Positions 35,201-46,198 are shown, counted from the first letter of the stretch. The stretch is DNA of 64,000 nt from Manis javanica (GCF_040802235.1 NC_133158.1:36150001-36214000), one strand, 5' to 3'. Translations and numbers: made by a program. The notes: a model not told the origin generated them from the letters alone.

Positions 35201-38200
35201 AAACCCAAGATTTATGGGGAAAGTAACACATTAAAAAATAATAGAAGTCCATTAAAAATAGTACCACAGTTTTATACACTAAGTAGTTAAGAAATACATA
35301 GGTACTACAATAAATATAGCCCTTTACCTTAAAGAGACCCAAAATTTTCTTGTGGAAGTGTTGGGAAGAGTTGCAACTTGAGTTGTTAGGAAATGGTGAG
35401 AGAAAGATTATGCAAAATGTATTATCTTTTTGTGGTCTTAAATCATGGGGTATGCTTTTCTGCCTTTGAAATGTAGTTCCTCAAAGGCATGTGTTGATGA
35501 TAGATTCATATGTAATCACAGTTGAACATTTGATCCAATGTATAGCTCCCTCCTTCAATTAGATTCTTTAGCCAAATTTTCATCCATGCTTGTGTCTTCT
35601 TCCTACACCAGAAACTTTGGAAAGTGCATCACTGAGATGACCAAACCAGCCAGTACTAACACTGAAAGGAGCCTTGCTCTGGGGTATTTCAGGTCTTTAC
35701 ATACAGACAGTGGTTCTCTCTGTGAGACAGCTCCCAACTTTTTCACTTGTTTACTGTTTTAATCCACATGCTAAAGGATCTTTCCGTTGCTTCTCTTCCC
35801 TTAGGCCTGATGGTATTGAGTTCATAACACTTGTTGAAGTTGTCCTGGCCCCAGATATCCCTTTTATTGGCACAGCGCTGTTGCTGATGGGGACCCATTA
35901 TGTCTGCCACAGGAGATGCCACATGTCCTCTTTACTTGCAAGAGGCTTTATTATCTCAGGTTTCTCCTCAGGACTTAAAAGTGTCCCATTTACATGCACT
36001 GGTTAGCATATTTTGAGTAGGGAGCTTAGATATGTTTGGGATATTGAAGTGTTTTTTAACATAGAAGTTCAGAAATGCAAAATGAGAGCAAAACAACTTT
36101 GGAGGATAATAGGCTACAAGTCAAGGCAGCTGTCAGTGTTTGAGGTGTGTAGCACATTTTGTGTGTCCTGCAAGGCTCAGTTCAGCTGGGTAGGCTTCTG
36201 TTCCCCTGGCATTTCTTAGACAAAACTGTGTAAGCGAATGCAGAGTCTTCTTTATCCTTAAATTGATTGATATATCAGTTACACTGGAACAGATCTGAGT
36301 GCCTCCAAAGTGATTTCTGATTTGCTCAAGAGAACACAATGCTGCACACACAGGATTACCTGTTGTAGCTTTGTGCTAAGTGTTCTGTGCAGAATCATGC
36401 TTTCATGTGATATAGTTCTATTTCTTGCCAATCACCTTAAAATAAATTCCCATTTCATCCAAGACACTTTTTTTAATGTGCCGTTATTTTATATGCTATT
36501 AAGAAAAGTAAAGTGCTGCCAGTTACTGCCAACTAAACTATAATACAGTACAGAAATGCCATTCACCATAAAAATGCATCTGAATTTCAGAGACTTCAAG
36601 TATTTCTTGAGTATGTTTGATTTGTGGAAGTTATAATAATTACTAGATGCATTTATCTCCCCAGATCAACTTTACACCCACCAATGAAGTGCTTTGCATT
36701 GGCCTAGGACATAAAACTAGAAGATAAACATAGGATCTTTTCCTAACATCTTCCTGGATACCAGGAGTCACCTTAGCCACTTTTCTTTCCAAGGCAGTTT
36801 TCTGTCATTCACAATTATGTGAATAGCTCTTCCTTACTGTAAATGTCATAGCTGGTAAGGCTGGAGATTCTTACTGACAGACAAGTTTTCCAGCATCTAT
36901 TTTCCCTTTATCATCCTAGGCTGGGGCATCTTAGAAAGGTCACCCGTTTGCTGGCGTGTACATGGATTGCACTGGATCCAGTCCTAGCACTAGGCCCATC
37001 TTTGCTGTAAAGCCTTATAAGCTGCTGTCCTAGTGTTCGATTTCATGCCCTGTCAAGTTGTGCTCAGAGAGCACATGCCAGCAACAAGTGTGTGAGGTGC
37101 AGAGGGAGGGCAGGCCTCTCCTTGTTCTGATTTGCTCTATCAACTGACTCAAGTCTCTTTCCCTTCTGTCCCTACCCTCGCCCTCCTCTCCCAACCAATG
37201 TCTTGACTGCACTGGTCAGGATGCCTGCCATATTAGATGGAGAGGAGGCAGTCTCTAAATGGCTTGACTTTGGTGAGGTCTCAACTCAAGAAGCTCTGAA
37301 GTTAATTCACCCCACAGAGAACATCACCTTCCATCCAGTCTCTCCCGTAGTGAACAACTCCCGAAACAACACTCCTGAGTGTCTGGCTCCTGTCAACTTA
37401 CTGGTCAAAAAGGTAGGTGCCTGTGACTCTTGACAGCTCTTTCTGTCTTCTGTCATGTAGCCTTTTCTTTTAGGATATGACCTTTATATAATAATCAGAG
37501 CTTTAATTTCAGCCACCTCAAAGTCATATTCCTTGTGCATGGCAAGGTCGAGCAGTGCAGTGACTCAAAGCTGGCTGTGACTGTGTCCTCAGGAGAGCTC
37601 TTAAATGCTGGACCCTATCTAGACCTACTGAGTCTATATTCAGGGCTGGGCTGGCGCTTCTGTATATTAGGAAGCTTTGTCAGGGAGCCTGATAAAAAGC
37701 CAAGTTTGAGGACTCCTGATCGAGACGGCCATGGTGAGAAAGACAGAGGAGCCCTTGACCGTAGTTGTATCTCTGTCTGCAACCAACTGTGTGATTTTTT
37801 TTAAGTCTCTTTTCTGTACCTCTGCTTTACCAGCTCTAAACAAGGAGTTCCAATCCTTGTTCTTCTTCAGGAGGGTTTGAGGACACACCTGCTATGAACT
37901 TTGACTTAGAATTGTCAAGAATCCTGAAGATGTTTTTGAAGGGAAGGGGAACAGGCAAAAGGCCTGCAGTGGGAAGTTCCAGAGCAAAAAGCTGGCCCCT
38001 AATGACATGTGGGGATAAAGATTTAGGTGGCAGAAGGGTATCTGAGGCAGGCATAGCTCTGAGGTTCCAGGAACAGACATCTTACAATGACTGAGAAGTG
38101 TTCAGGACTGTGATTGCAACAGCTACCCCTCATTTTTCTTAACATTTATAAAGTTTTCCATACCCACAGTATCAACTTTTTTGTCTCAGTTCTTGGCAGA

Positions 38201-39045
38201 CTCCTGCAACCTTGACACTTATTTCATTGGATGTGTCTAAAAATATAATTATATATTCATCCTGTACTAGACACTGCCACATTTCTGTCCTGGTCTTCAC
38301 TCCAAAATACTTTGCATTCTAGAGAGGTGGCCTTAAGCCAGTTCAGACCCTTCAGTTTCAGGATGTAAGGCAAGCAAAAGGGAGCAGTGCTCGCTGAGGT
38401 GCTGCACACTTGAGAAACAGCTGAGCCAGTTTAGCCCTCGTCTGAACCCCTAATCTGTTTGAAGCCCTGTGTCTCCAGCATCATTTTCTAGCACTGTGCC
38501 TGGACACACTGAACTACATTTTTCTCCCGAGACTGCTTCATTCTGTGCAGGAGTTTGGAATGCCCACCAGCTCTCTCCCTGGACTGATCCCACACACCTC
38601 CACTGGGAAGCTTTCCCTGAGAGCTCCTTCCCCTTGCACTCCTGGGACACACTCACTTGCTCCTCTCTTCCCACTGCTGATCAGAGGGCCCCATTTGGCC
38701 CTTGGTAACCTTTTTCAAGCCTGGGTCAGTACCTAATACCTCTTCTGTTTTCTTCTCTTGGAGTTGGCCTTCCTCCCAAAAGTGGTTTGAGCTTTTTCTA
38801 CTTTCTCCCAGGAGCCCAAGGCAAGTGGCAGAAGCCAGATGTTGAGGTGGCTGGCCACAAAGTCACCCAAAAAAGAAGATCCTAAAACACCTCTAAAGGC
38901 AGAGTCAGATGTGCCCCAGTGGTCCAGCCAGTTCCTGCAGAGGAGCCCGTTGCCCACCAAGAGAGGCAGCGCAGGACTTCTGGAGAGGTGGCTGAAGCAG
39001 GAGAAGGAGCAGCCCCCTGTGGCCAAGCGGCCTCACAGCCAGTAA
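14107..39045 (+). CDS. HMCES: HMCES, abasic-site processing SRAP protein (complete, six coding exons)
   Basis: HMCES covalently captures abasic sites in single-stranded DNA at replication forks through its N-terminal cysteine, forming a thiazolidine crosslink that shields the lesion. Six coding exons (14107-14289, 23421-23564, 24288-24416, 34431-34612, 37220-37412, 38812-39045) join in frame to 1065 bp, giving 354 residues, the human length. The SRAP domain is intact: Cys2 follows the initiator Met ([14 protein letters not shown]), and the active-site motifs are [11 protein letters not shown] (Asn), DGFYEWQR (Glu) and DIHPRMPAIL (His). The C-terminal tail carries SPKKED and [20 protein letters not shown] blocks, where the human protein has its PCNA-interaction region. 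The start ATG is fixed by the need for Cys2. All introns are GT-AG except the one after 34612, which is GC-AG. Introns hold large antisense L1 insertions. Confidence 0.97.
14290..17661. other. HMCES intron, mostly unique AT-rich sequence
   Basis: No coding exon was seen. A weak MER5-like hAT fragment lies near 14600-14720 and a MIR fragment near 15500-15630. A (TG)n(AG)n microsatellite lies at about 17328-17371. Confidence 0.55.
17328..17371. repeat. (TG)n/(AG)n microsatellite
   Basis: A T run passes into TG repeats broken by TCTG, then into AG repeats. Confidence 0.9.
17662..20579 (-). mobile_element. 5'-truncated LINE-1 with target-site duplication
   Basis: This is about 2.9 kb of L1 in antisense orientation to HMCES. 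The minus strand carries an uninterrupted 362-codon frame (19057-20145) from the reverse-transcriptase domain, with the FADD form of the catalytic motif ([11 protein letters not shown]) and the [10 protein letters not shown] region, then the ORF2 C-terminal part and 3' UTR. The endonuclease domain is missing by 5' truncation. The duplication CCATGCTATGTATTTT is exact at 17662-17677 and 20564-20579, next to AA, which fits the L1 endonuclease target TTTT/AA. Confidence 0.95.
20585..20740 (+). mobile_element. MIR SINE fragment
   Basis: The sequence TAGATAAGAAAAGTTGAGGG through GCAGAGAAGGGACTTTGAAC fits the diverged MIR core pattern. Confidence 0.55.
20725..20880. mobile_element. Probable hAT-type DNA transposon relic
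   Basis: AGAGGCTGGCAAACTAACTT through TGTTTTTGTAAATAATGCTT and AGAACACAGCCATG resembles mammalian hAT-Charlie nonautonomous elements. Confidence 0.45.
20940..21775 (+). mobile_element. Ancient LTR-type interspersed repeat (family not resolved)
   Basis: The motif order CCTCACAAAAGCTCTGAGAA, CATTAAAGTGGTAAATATG, GAGTTCTGTGAGCTGCTCTA, GCAGTCTTGTAGGAC and GGTGTCAGGATGTTGTAG is familiar from mammalian LTR repeats. No paired LTR or coding remnant was seen. Confidence 0.45.
21780..23235. other. HMCES intron, no recognised element
   Basis: AT-rich unique sequence with short TA repeats near 21985-21996 and T/A runs near 22250. No gene was seen. Confidence 0.5.
23240..23385 (+). mobile_element. Short L1 3'-end fragment
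   Basis: The sequence TGGGGAGGGACTCGATAATA then ATCAATGATACCTTAATAAAA matches the sense 3' end of the L1 family, diverged. It ends just before HMCES coding exon 2. Confidence 0.6.
23421..23564 (+). CDS. HMCES: HMCES coding exon 2
   Basis: The acceptor is gtggcag and the donor is AAG|gtagga. Its 48 codons include [13 protein letters not shown] and the active-site Asn in [10 protein letters not shown]. Confidence 0.95.
24110..24250 (+). mobile_element. MIR SINE fragment
   Basis: TACATAAGAAAAGTGAGGAA with AACTGCCTACAGTCCCACAC fits diverged MIR. It directly precedes HMCES coding exon 3. Confidence 0.5.
24288..24416 (+). CDS. HMCES: HMCES coding exon 3
   Basis: The acceptor is ccctcag. It encodes [21 protein letters not shown] with the active-site Glu, ending at AEKE with donor GAG|gtgtca. 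A second in-frame donor (CCA|gtacgt) lies 18 bases downstream at 24435. Confidence 0.88.
24490..25560 (-). mobile_element. Ancient L1 (L1M-type) fragment
   Basis: The sequence reads as reverse-complement L1 3' UTR and ORF2 end (TTTATCCATTCATCAGTTGA, GCAATTGTGAATAATGCTGC). No open frame is left. Confidence 0.7.
25661..31884 (-). mobile_element. Full-length but decayed LINE-1 in HMCES intron
   Basis: About 6.2 kb on the minus strand. The 5' end near 31870 reads GGAGCCAAGATGGCAGCATG, a canonical L1 start. A GC-rich 5' UTR follows (about 30940-31870), then ORF1 remnants (coiled coil at 30745-30936; C-terminal RNA-binding part at 30288-30473), then ORF2. The ORF2 endonuclease start ([16 protein letters not shown]) is at about 29770. 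The RT region and C-terminal part (26169-28603) are split into several frames by frameshifts and stops. The 3' UTR and A-rich tail lie at 25680-25700. AACATTTTACT at 25661-25671 and 31874-31884 is the duplication. It is not coding-competent. Confidence 0.95.
31885..33170 (-). mobile_element. Older L1 sequence, composite
   Basis: TTTCACTGTGTATAGAGTTC through CTGGGTTGGCAG, CTTTGATTTTCAGTAAG and TGATTGCCAGACATAG recall ancient L1 5' and ORF sequence. A separate L1M 3' fragment lies at about 32130-32310 (TATAATGGGTTTTAGTATAT, CACCCCAAAAAGAAACTCC). Confidence 0.55.
33171..34430. other. HMCES intron, unassigned
   Basis: No exon or clear element was seen apart from possible continuation of the old L1. 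It ends at the polypyrimidine tract of HMCES coding exon 4. Confidence 0.45.
34431..34612 (+). CDS. HMCES: HMCES coding exon 4 (ends at a GC donor)
   Basis: The acceptor is gcttccag. It encodes [35 protein letters not shown] and [11 protein letters not shown] through DIHP and the first two bases of Arg. The donor is CAG|gcaagt, the typical context of GC-AG introns. Confidence 0.94.
34685..35070 (-). mobile_element. L1 3'-end fragment (L1MA-like)
   Basis: TATTAAAATATAGTTGATAC and CCACATATAAGTGAAATCAT are typical reverse-complement L1 3' sequence. Confidence 0.7.
35071..37219. other. HMCES intron, unique AT-rich sequence
   Basis: No conserved exon or repeat was recognised between the L1 fragment and coding exon 5. 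Confidence 0.5.
37220..37412 (+). CDS. HMCES: HMCES coding exon 5
   Basis: The acceptor is tggtcag and the donor is AAG|gtaggt. It completes the Arg of HPRMPAIL and encodes [16 protein letters not shown] through PVNLLVKK. Confidence 0.95.
38812..39045 (+). CDS. HMCES: HMCES terminal coding exon
   Basis: The acceptor is tctcccag. Its 77 codons plus TAA encode the disordered basic tail with [16 protein letters not shown] and [13 protein letters not shown], ending RPHSQ. Confidence 0.95.
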   Translation, partial: EPKASGRSQMLRWLATKSPKKEDPKTPLKAESDVPQWSSQFLQRSPLPTKRGSAGLLERWLKQEKEQPPVAKRPHSQ

Positions 39046-39110
39046 TGCAGGACTTTCAGAAACCAAGGCCATGATTTGCTGCATTAAACACCATGCTGAT
39101 AACAGGTTCT
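39046..39110 (+). terminator. HMCES: HMCES 3' UTR and poly(A) signal
   Basis: The 3' UTR is short. ATTAAA, a common variant signal, lies at 39083-39088, so cleavage is expected within about 25 bases. Confidence 0.65.
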
Positions 39111-40095
39111 TGCATTGTGAATGTGTGGAGGTGATTTGGGGTGAGGTACACGAGGTTAGTTGATAATTGTGGGTGCATCAGGGAATGGCTGTCCTGGCTC
39201 TGAGCAGGAGCCCACAGTGGGTAGATGGGCAGCCTGGGATGAGGAGGGCTGGCGTAGCAGGGTGGTTATGCCTGCAGCCCTTGTCTGCTGGGACTGGTAG
39301 AGCCTCCCCTGAAAGACTGACTGTGCTGCAGTTCTTAGCCCTGACCTGACCTGACCTGGTGCTGCTACAGGCCGTTTCCTGCTCAGCCTTTGGGTGCTCT
39401 CAGCCTTTTGGAATTAAGTTCTTAAAACAGTGTATTTTTATTCTGAATAAATTATATTTGATAAACTGTATTGCAGAAAGTGCTGCTGGTGGGGGAGTTC
39501 TGGCTCTTACCATTTCTCCTGGCAGCAGCCCTAAGGAATGGGCTTTTGTCACAAACATGGGGTGCTAGGGCTTTCTGTGGAAAAAGCGCTTTTTCGGAAA
39601 GAGTAAAAGGCTTGGTGGGGTGTTATTTGTTGAATCTCTTTTCACCTTTAATACCCAGAAGTTGTCTGAATCCTTTAGCTTAAAACCACCCTGACTTGAG
39701 TGCCTGTCAAACCCAAGGGGCTGGGGCTAGAACGGGTCCTAGCCTTACCCAGGGAGTACAGGATCAGGGTGAGAAGCCCCAGTCACAGCCCACCAAGCCC
39801 TACCCGATTCCCAGCTTCCGGGGAGAGCTAAGGTTGACGTGGGCTTGGGGCCTGGAGTAGGCGGTCTGGGAAGCCGGCATCTGTCCTGTTCTGGTCAGAG
39901 CCCCTCCCATTCTCTGCAGGCTCCTCCTTGCCTTTGAGTCACTTTATAATTAGACAGTTATTGCGGATGGTCCCAAATAAATCCGTGAACTGTCTCCTCA
40001 CCCAGATTAGTTTCACGGAAGCAGGGACTGCTCTTCACCTTTATTTTCTCAAAGTTAATGCTAGGGGTGCAAACATTTGTTAAAGGAATGTGAGC
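39111..40095. other. Intergenic, no recognised element
   Basis: Downstream of HMCES there is a small CTGAC tandem near 39340. Nothing else was identified. Confidence 0.5.
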
Positions 40096-40790
40096 ATTTA
40101 CATGCCCCGCCCTGCGCTAGGCAGGAAGCGACAGGCGATGGCAGCTATCACACCTTGCTCTAGTGTGCCCCGCAGGGATGCGATGAGGCGGGAGGGCCGC
40201 TGGCGACTAGGGTCCCTCCAGGGAAGACACGGAGCAGGGGCTGCGCTATCAGGATAGGAGGGGGGCCTCCCAGGGACCCGGAGAGGGGACGGAACAATTT
40301 CCTGGAGCTCCAGGGCCGCTCCGTTCCTTTCTCTTGGGGGTGCCCGGAAGACGGGGATCCACAAGACGCTGCCCCAGGCGGCTGGACGGAAGCGGGTCCC
40401 GAGGCGACGGGGAGGACAGGACGGTACCGGCCCGAGAGCTCTCACCAAGCGGCCCACTGCGCTCGAGCCGCTGCGTAGACCCTACCCACTGGCGGCGGGG
40501 CTCTGGCCGGAGGCCCTATGCAAATCAGGGATCGCAATTTCAACCAATCAGAGGAGCTCAAGCGGCGCGCCTGCTGACGGGAGGGAGCGCGCCGGCGCGG
40601 CACGTCCCGCTGCTGGGCCGCGGGGAGACGTGCCCGAGGTCTCCCCGACCGACCCTCGCGGTGGCCCGCCGAGTGCCTAATTCCTCTTCAGAGCGCACGG
40701 CCTCCGGCGGAGGAGGCGGGGTTAGCCGCGATGTTCAGTACTTAGCCCCCTGGCGCTGGAAGGCGGCGGCGCCTTCGCTGTGGACTCCGG
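40096..40790. promoter_or_regulatory. Orphan CpG island with octamer and CCAAT boxes
   Basis: About 700 GC- and CpG-rich bases lie 1 kb past HMCES and 9 kb from H1-10. They contain ATGCAAAT (40518-40525) and CCAATCAG (40544-40551), a pair common in histone and other bidirectional promoters. No known coding exon is adjacent. A 179-codon frame on the + strand looks like a product of base composition. Confidence 0.6.
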
Positions 40791-41049
40791 TTTTGTTTGG
40801 GCTGATTTGCGTGAGTTTGGGTGGTTTTACTGAGTTTCAAAACACAGGTACTTACCGTAAGGTTGACTGTTAATGGCTATTTTGTCATATTTGTTTCCAG
40901 TTTAATAAACGATAAAAATGAAATTCCATTTGTTTTTCGTTGCTGACTGCCCATTGTCGGGGTTCCAGATCAGTTGGGTGGGGTCTTTGAATTTTAACGT
41001 AAGGGAATGGAATGTCCTCAGGGCCACGAATTCTTTCATTTTCACATAA

Positions 41050-41300
41050 ATGTGACATTAAAAGCACGTTCTTGTATCTGAGAACATACTATTTGTAATC
41101 TTCAGGTTTACATAAACCATGCCTTAGGCATTTTATTCTGCACTTTTCTGTCTGGGTCATCAGCTTTACTAGGTATTGCCAAATTGCCCTCCAAATTTTC
41201 GCTTATTTCAGTGGCATATGAATCACCATTTTCCCACCTTTTGCCAATACTTACGAGAGCAGTGGGGCATCTTGTCATATGTTTTTAAAGAACAAGTGTC
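41050..41300 (-). mobile_element. Ancient L1 fragment
   Basis: TATTGCCAAATTGCCCTCCA and TTCCCACCTTTTGCCAATAC match reverse-complement L1 ORF2 end sequence. Confidence 0.5.
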
Positions 41301-42689
41301 TGAGATAGACATGCAGCCTTCATCTGACGGCCTGTATGTGACCAAGTCAGACCAGGGCCACAGCTGTTCTCCAGGGCAGGTGGGACAGCCCACCCATGCG
41401 CAGCAGCTCCCTCCTCACCCACACCCCACAGATGCAGCGAGCAGACTTGGCTCCAGACTATAAGGAGATTCTTTCCTGCTTGGCAGCCTTAGAGAAAGTA
41501 GAGGGTCCCCAGCACTCCAGGTCCTACTAGACAGGTGACCACCCTCCACTCCTGATCCATCTCCTGCTGCAAAGCTCGTGTGCCTAAAGCCCAACCCTGC
41601 TTGTAAAGAGATGGAATAGGCCCAGGTAAGGGAGGTGCTTGGCCAAGGACACACAGCCTATCATAGGTAAACTGAGGACAGATCCAAGGGCCTCTTGGCG
41701 TGGGAGGGGGTGTCTAAGCTTGGAGAGCTTGGAAAGATACTGCTTGCTGTGGGAGAGCCTGGAGGGTGGCTTGGCAGTGGGAACCAGAGCGTAAGGGATG
41801 GCCTCAGACTCAAAGAGCCCCACCTGGGCCTGCACAGCCTCCCTTCGCTTTTTTAACCAGAGTGAGGAGCAACTAATGGGAAGGGTGGAGCCTCATTCCT
41901 TGGGTAAAGGAGCTACGGCGCAGGCTGTATGCGAGAGTCCCTAGAACGTGAAAAACTGACCACGTCTTCTTCTGTGAGACTTGGTTTACCCATCTCAGAT
42001 TCAGGAGAGTGGATGCTTATAATTGAACTCCCAGGGGCCTAGAGCAAGAGATGCTCTAGGAGACCCAGAGCCTTCTGGGCTGGTGTCCCTCATGTGGAGA
42101 TGGGTGAGGATCTCCCTTGCATCCTGGAACTCCAGGGAGGAGAGGCATGCTGCAGGCTTGCCAGGCAACACTCCCAGCGGGCAGCAGAAGCTAGAAAACT
42201 GTTTGGAGGAGCTGGGGGCATCAGTGAAAAGGCTTAGACAATCAAGCTCGACAGCACAGTAAGTTTGAAAGGGCAGCCTGGCTGGGATAAGGCCCCAGGG
42301 CTCCACTCCTAGCCCATAATAGGAGCAGCCAGAAGTAAAACAGGAGCTGGGAGAGAGACAAGAGAAGGTGGGCAAGAAGTGGGGGTGGGCCTCTGGAAAC
42401 AAGTATCTGCAGGATGCACGGCACAAGGCTCCAGGATCCTCATAACAAGCCCACATTGAGCTACCCTGATGCAGACCCTTAGCACCAGGAGGCTGTGTCT
42501 CTGGCTTTTGCCGCTTTAACCTTCCCTCCCTCAGTATCCTTCAAGACACCACCACAAAGGGCTTCTTGTCTTGTGAAGCAGTTGGAAGGGCCATCACAGA
42601 AAATCAAGTCAAGCGATCTCAAAGGTGGAAGACTGCGGGCCACGTTGAACCTCACACATGATTTTGGCCCATATGGTATATATGCACGT
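41301..42689. other. Intergenic, no recognised gene
   Basis: Unique sequence with a weak MIR-like trace near 41960-42000. Open frames show no known protein. Confidence 0.45.
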
Positions 42690-43420
42690 ATTTTTAATTA
42701 TGGTAAAATACACAAAGTAGTTGCCATCTAAACCATTTTGAATCATACAGTTCAGTAATTAAGTATATTCACATTGTTATGCAACCATTTTCCAGAACAT
42801 TTTCATCTTGCAAAACTAAAACTCTGGCCACTTAAACACTAACCCCCCTTCCCCCTCCCCCAGCCCCTGGCAGCCTCCATTCTACTTTCTGTCTCTATGA
42901 ATCTGACTACTCTAAGGACCTCATAGAAGTGGAATCACAGTATATATCCTTTTGTGACTGGTTGAGCATAATGTCCTCAAGATTCATCCATGTAGCCTGT
43001 ATCAGAACTTCCTTTTTAGGGTGAATCATATTACATTGTATGGATAGACCACATTTTGTTTATCCATTCACCTGTTAGTGGACACTTGAGTTGTTTCCAC
43101 TTCTTGGCTACTGTGAGTAATGCCGCTATGAACATGGGTGTACAAATATCTCTTCAAGTCATTGTTTCCAATGCTTTTGAGTGTATGCCCAGAAGCAAAA
43201 GTGCTGGATCATAGGATGGCTCTGTATTTAATTTCTTAAAGAACGTCCATACTCTTTTCCAGAACAGACACACCATCTTTCACTCCCAGCAGCAGTGTAC
43301 AAGGGTTACAACCTCTCCACATCCTCACCAACACTTGTATTCTGTTTGGTTTTTCACAGTAGCCCTCTTAATGGGTGTGAGAGAGATTGGTAGATTGGGA
43401 TGGTTGGTAAACCTTTTTTT
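42690..43420 (-). mobile_element. Ancient L1 (L1M-type) 3' fragment
   Basis: TATTTTTAATTATGGTAAAA, GCAACCATTTTCCAGAACAT and TTTATCCATTCACCTGTTAG form a continuous reverse-complement L1 3' end. Confidence 0.75.
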
Positions 43421-43533
43421 AAACTCACATTTTAAAAGTGGGAGGTTTCACCAAAAAGGTTTATAGTTTCCACATAAACTCTCAGATGGTCCCTAGGATG
43501 ACTGAGCCCCATGTGGGGCCATGGTCCGGCTGA

Positions 43534-43576
43534 GGTGCGCGCGCGCGCACACACACACACGCACACACACACATAT
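43534..43576. repeat. (CG)n(CA)n alternating purine-pyrimidine tract
   Basis: About 40 bases of nearly perfect alternating purine-pyrimidine, a CG-repeat block passing into CA repeats. Confidence 0.9.
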
Positions 43577-46110
43577 GCCACTAATCCTATCTGGGTAGCT
43601 CAAGCCACTTCCCACCTCTGGAGGGAGACTTAGAAACATTTTCAGGTGTTTCTGACACGGTCTGAAAAAATGAGAAGCTCTGACCACACTGAGCCCACCC
43701 TGCTGCCTGGCAACTATCAGCAGAACTGGGTAATCACTGCCTGTCTTCAGGTGGAGTCTGCGTCCCCTGCTGGCCAGATTGCCCTGCCTGGCCTGGTGCC
43801 TGTGCTCTTCTGTGCCGGTCCCTCCTCAGCCTTATCCCACACACACCCACTGTACAGTGGATCTGCGATGGCTTTGTAATGTATCAACTTGGCTAAGCGG
43901 AGCTGTGTTTCCCAGGACTGTCTTACTTTTTGTCTCCCGGTAGGGTGGGCCACAGGGAAGATTCTTGCCAGATTTGGAAGGAAGCAACCATTTTGGTCAC
44001 CTGTTGCCCATTCACCTCCCCAGTGTGAAGCAGGACCTGGGCCTGCAATTACCCTACTTGCTGTGGATTCTCCTTCAGTCCTGGGACAGGTGTGTGCGTG
44101 GTGCACTCCACCAGGCACTATCCATCTGGGCTTCCTCAGAATAGGTTCATGACCAAGGTCAGAGGCAACAAGAACCAACACAAGTTTCGGTCCGTCCTGG
44201 GCCCCAGCTTGTGCTAAGCAGGGCTTCACCCTGCTCCTGATGGAGCACCCCAAGCTCCAGCATCAGGCACAGGGACGCAGCCTTACAGAAGCTGCTTACT
44301 CAGCCCTGCAAATGTGCAAGCCAGTTTCCTGGAACAAATCCAGTGTGTAGGTGTATATGTGCCTGTAGCCCTACGGTTCTGTCTCTCTGCTGAACTCTGG
44401 CTGACAGGGTACCTGAAAACATGCTCTCCATCCCTGCTCAATGCCCTGTGAGTCTACCTGCTGATTTCGCCACTCCCCAGGCTCAGGAGCTTCGTCCACA
44501 CCTGGGGACCTGTGTTAGTGCTGCTCCAGCGTGGACTGTCCCTACCCAGAAGCTGCTGGTTTATTTGCCCTCCTGCACGTGGCCGAGCAACTCAAAAACA
44601 GGGATCAAATCTGATGGGCTCCCATCCCTGCCTCTGCTCAGCTGTATGTGAATGAATGATCGTGGACTAGGCCCATGACCTGAGGCCACATTCTGTCCCC
44701 CAGGACCATGCAGCTTTCATCAACCCCACTTTGCAAGTGCAGGGAGCCCAGAAGCAGTTGCTGTGGAAAAGTGGGGGCCGCTTGGCTGCCTCATGACCAG
44801 TGGAGCTGGTAGAACAGCTTACGTGCCCTCTGGCCCCATCACCCAACATCCTAGTTGCCTGGGACACATAGATGTCAGTAACCTCACACTGAGTGCTTAG
44901 GCTTTCCCCTGAAACAAGTCCCTACTCAGTGCTAAGCCCTGCCCTGCGCAGAGGGACAAGTCCAGCTAGGCTGATCCTCAGAGTTGCCTGGAGCCCCCTT
45001 CTATGGGCTGCTAAGGCTGCAGAGCCTAGAAAGGGGCCGTCCCTGTGTCTGCAGGTCTGTCCTAGCTAGGGCCAGGGAGACACTGGATCTGGGGACCCGG
45101 AAGGTAGAGCCGAGATTCTGAGGAGGAGGTTCATGGGGAGACAAATCCCAGCCCTGTGGGAGGAGGGAGGCAGTGCTGCAGAAGAGAACACTGCACCCAA
45201 GGTCAAGGGATAGAGGCAGGAAAATCCAGAGGCCCTGGCCAGAGGCACTGTCTGCAGACCCTCCCTGGTTAGCAGGTAAGTAAACAAACTCTTCCCTGGC
45301 TCCATACACAGATGAGGAATCTGAGGCTTAGAGAGAACAATCTTACCACCAACCGAAGACCACAGTAGAACCAAGCCCAAACCCTGAATTCAGCCTTAGG
45401 GGCCCTGGTCCCACTCAAAGCTACTCCTGATCAGTGGATGCATACAGGAGCCCAGACCTGGGCTACCACACCTTTTACAGACATGCTCCTATTTTACAGA
45501 CAAGCAAAAGCTCTTGTTCCTTTGCCTCCTTGCTGCACCAGGGTCACCTACTCCAGGAAGCCTTCCTCCTGGGCCTTGCAGTGTCACATGCCTCCAATGT
45601 TCACCTGGAATTGAGGCTCCCTGAAGCCAGGTCCAAGAGACACAGTAAGTAAATGGTGAATCCTGCATCCCTCAACCCCATGACGGAGCAGACTGTGGTG
45701 TCGGAGCAGAAAATACTTGTCCCCATCTTAGTACCTGCACCAGTAAGTTGAGCTTCTGGACACTTTGCTCACTGGGGCTGTCTTGAGGCTGAGATGAAGC
45801 CTGTGCAGCCTTCCTCAGAGTGCTCAGCACACACCAAGTGCTCATGTTGGTCTGGGTACTGCCAACTGTTCAAGTTGGGGTACATGTGAATATATGTGAG
45901 ACCCACCCACAGAGGTGCAGCTTGGCTGAAGGGTCCAAGTGAGCAAGCTGTGAAGAGAGGAGGGGAGGGGACCATGTGTGGAGAGTGGGCCTCTGGGGGA
46001 GTGGTTTTGGAGGAAGAGCAATTTGATGGGATAAGGTCCAGGGTGTAAGCGTGGGAGAGTATAATGCATCAAATGGAGGGAGAGACTAGCTTCTAAGTGA
46101 CAAGTGAATT
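43577..46110. other. Intergenic, mostly unique sequence
   Basis: A MIR-like fragment lies near 45300-45400 (GATGAGGAATCTGAGGCTTA). No coding exon or RNA gene was identified. Confidence 0.45.
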
Positions 46111-46114
46111 CAAA

Positions 46115-46198
46115 CTAGCTTACGTAAAAAGCAATGTGTTGTATGCTTGAAACTAATATAAGATTGTATATCAACTATACTTCAATTTTTTTTAAAAA
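46115..46198 (+). mobile_element. Short L1 3' end
   Basis: TGCTTGAAACTAATATAAGA, TTGTATATCAACTATACTTC and a T/A run match the sense L1 3' terminus common in laurasiatherian mammals. Confidence 0.65.

Noticed and set aside
40334-40873. 179-codon + strand frame in the orphan CpG island
   Set aside because: Composition-driven, with no homology recognised. It could be part of a noncoding RNA at most.
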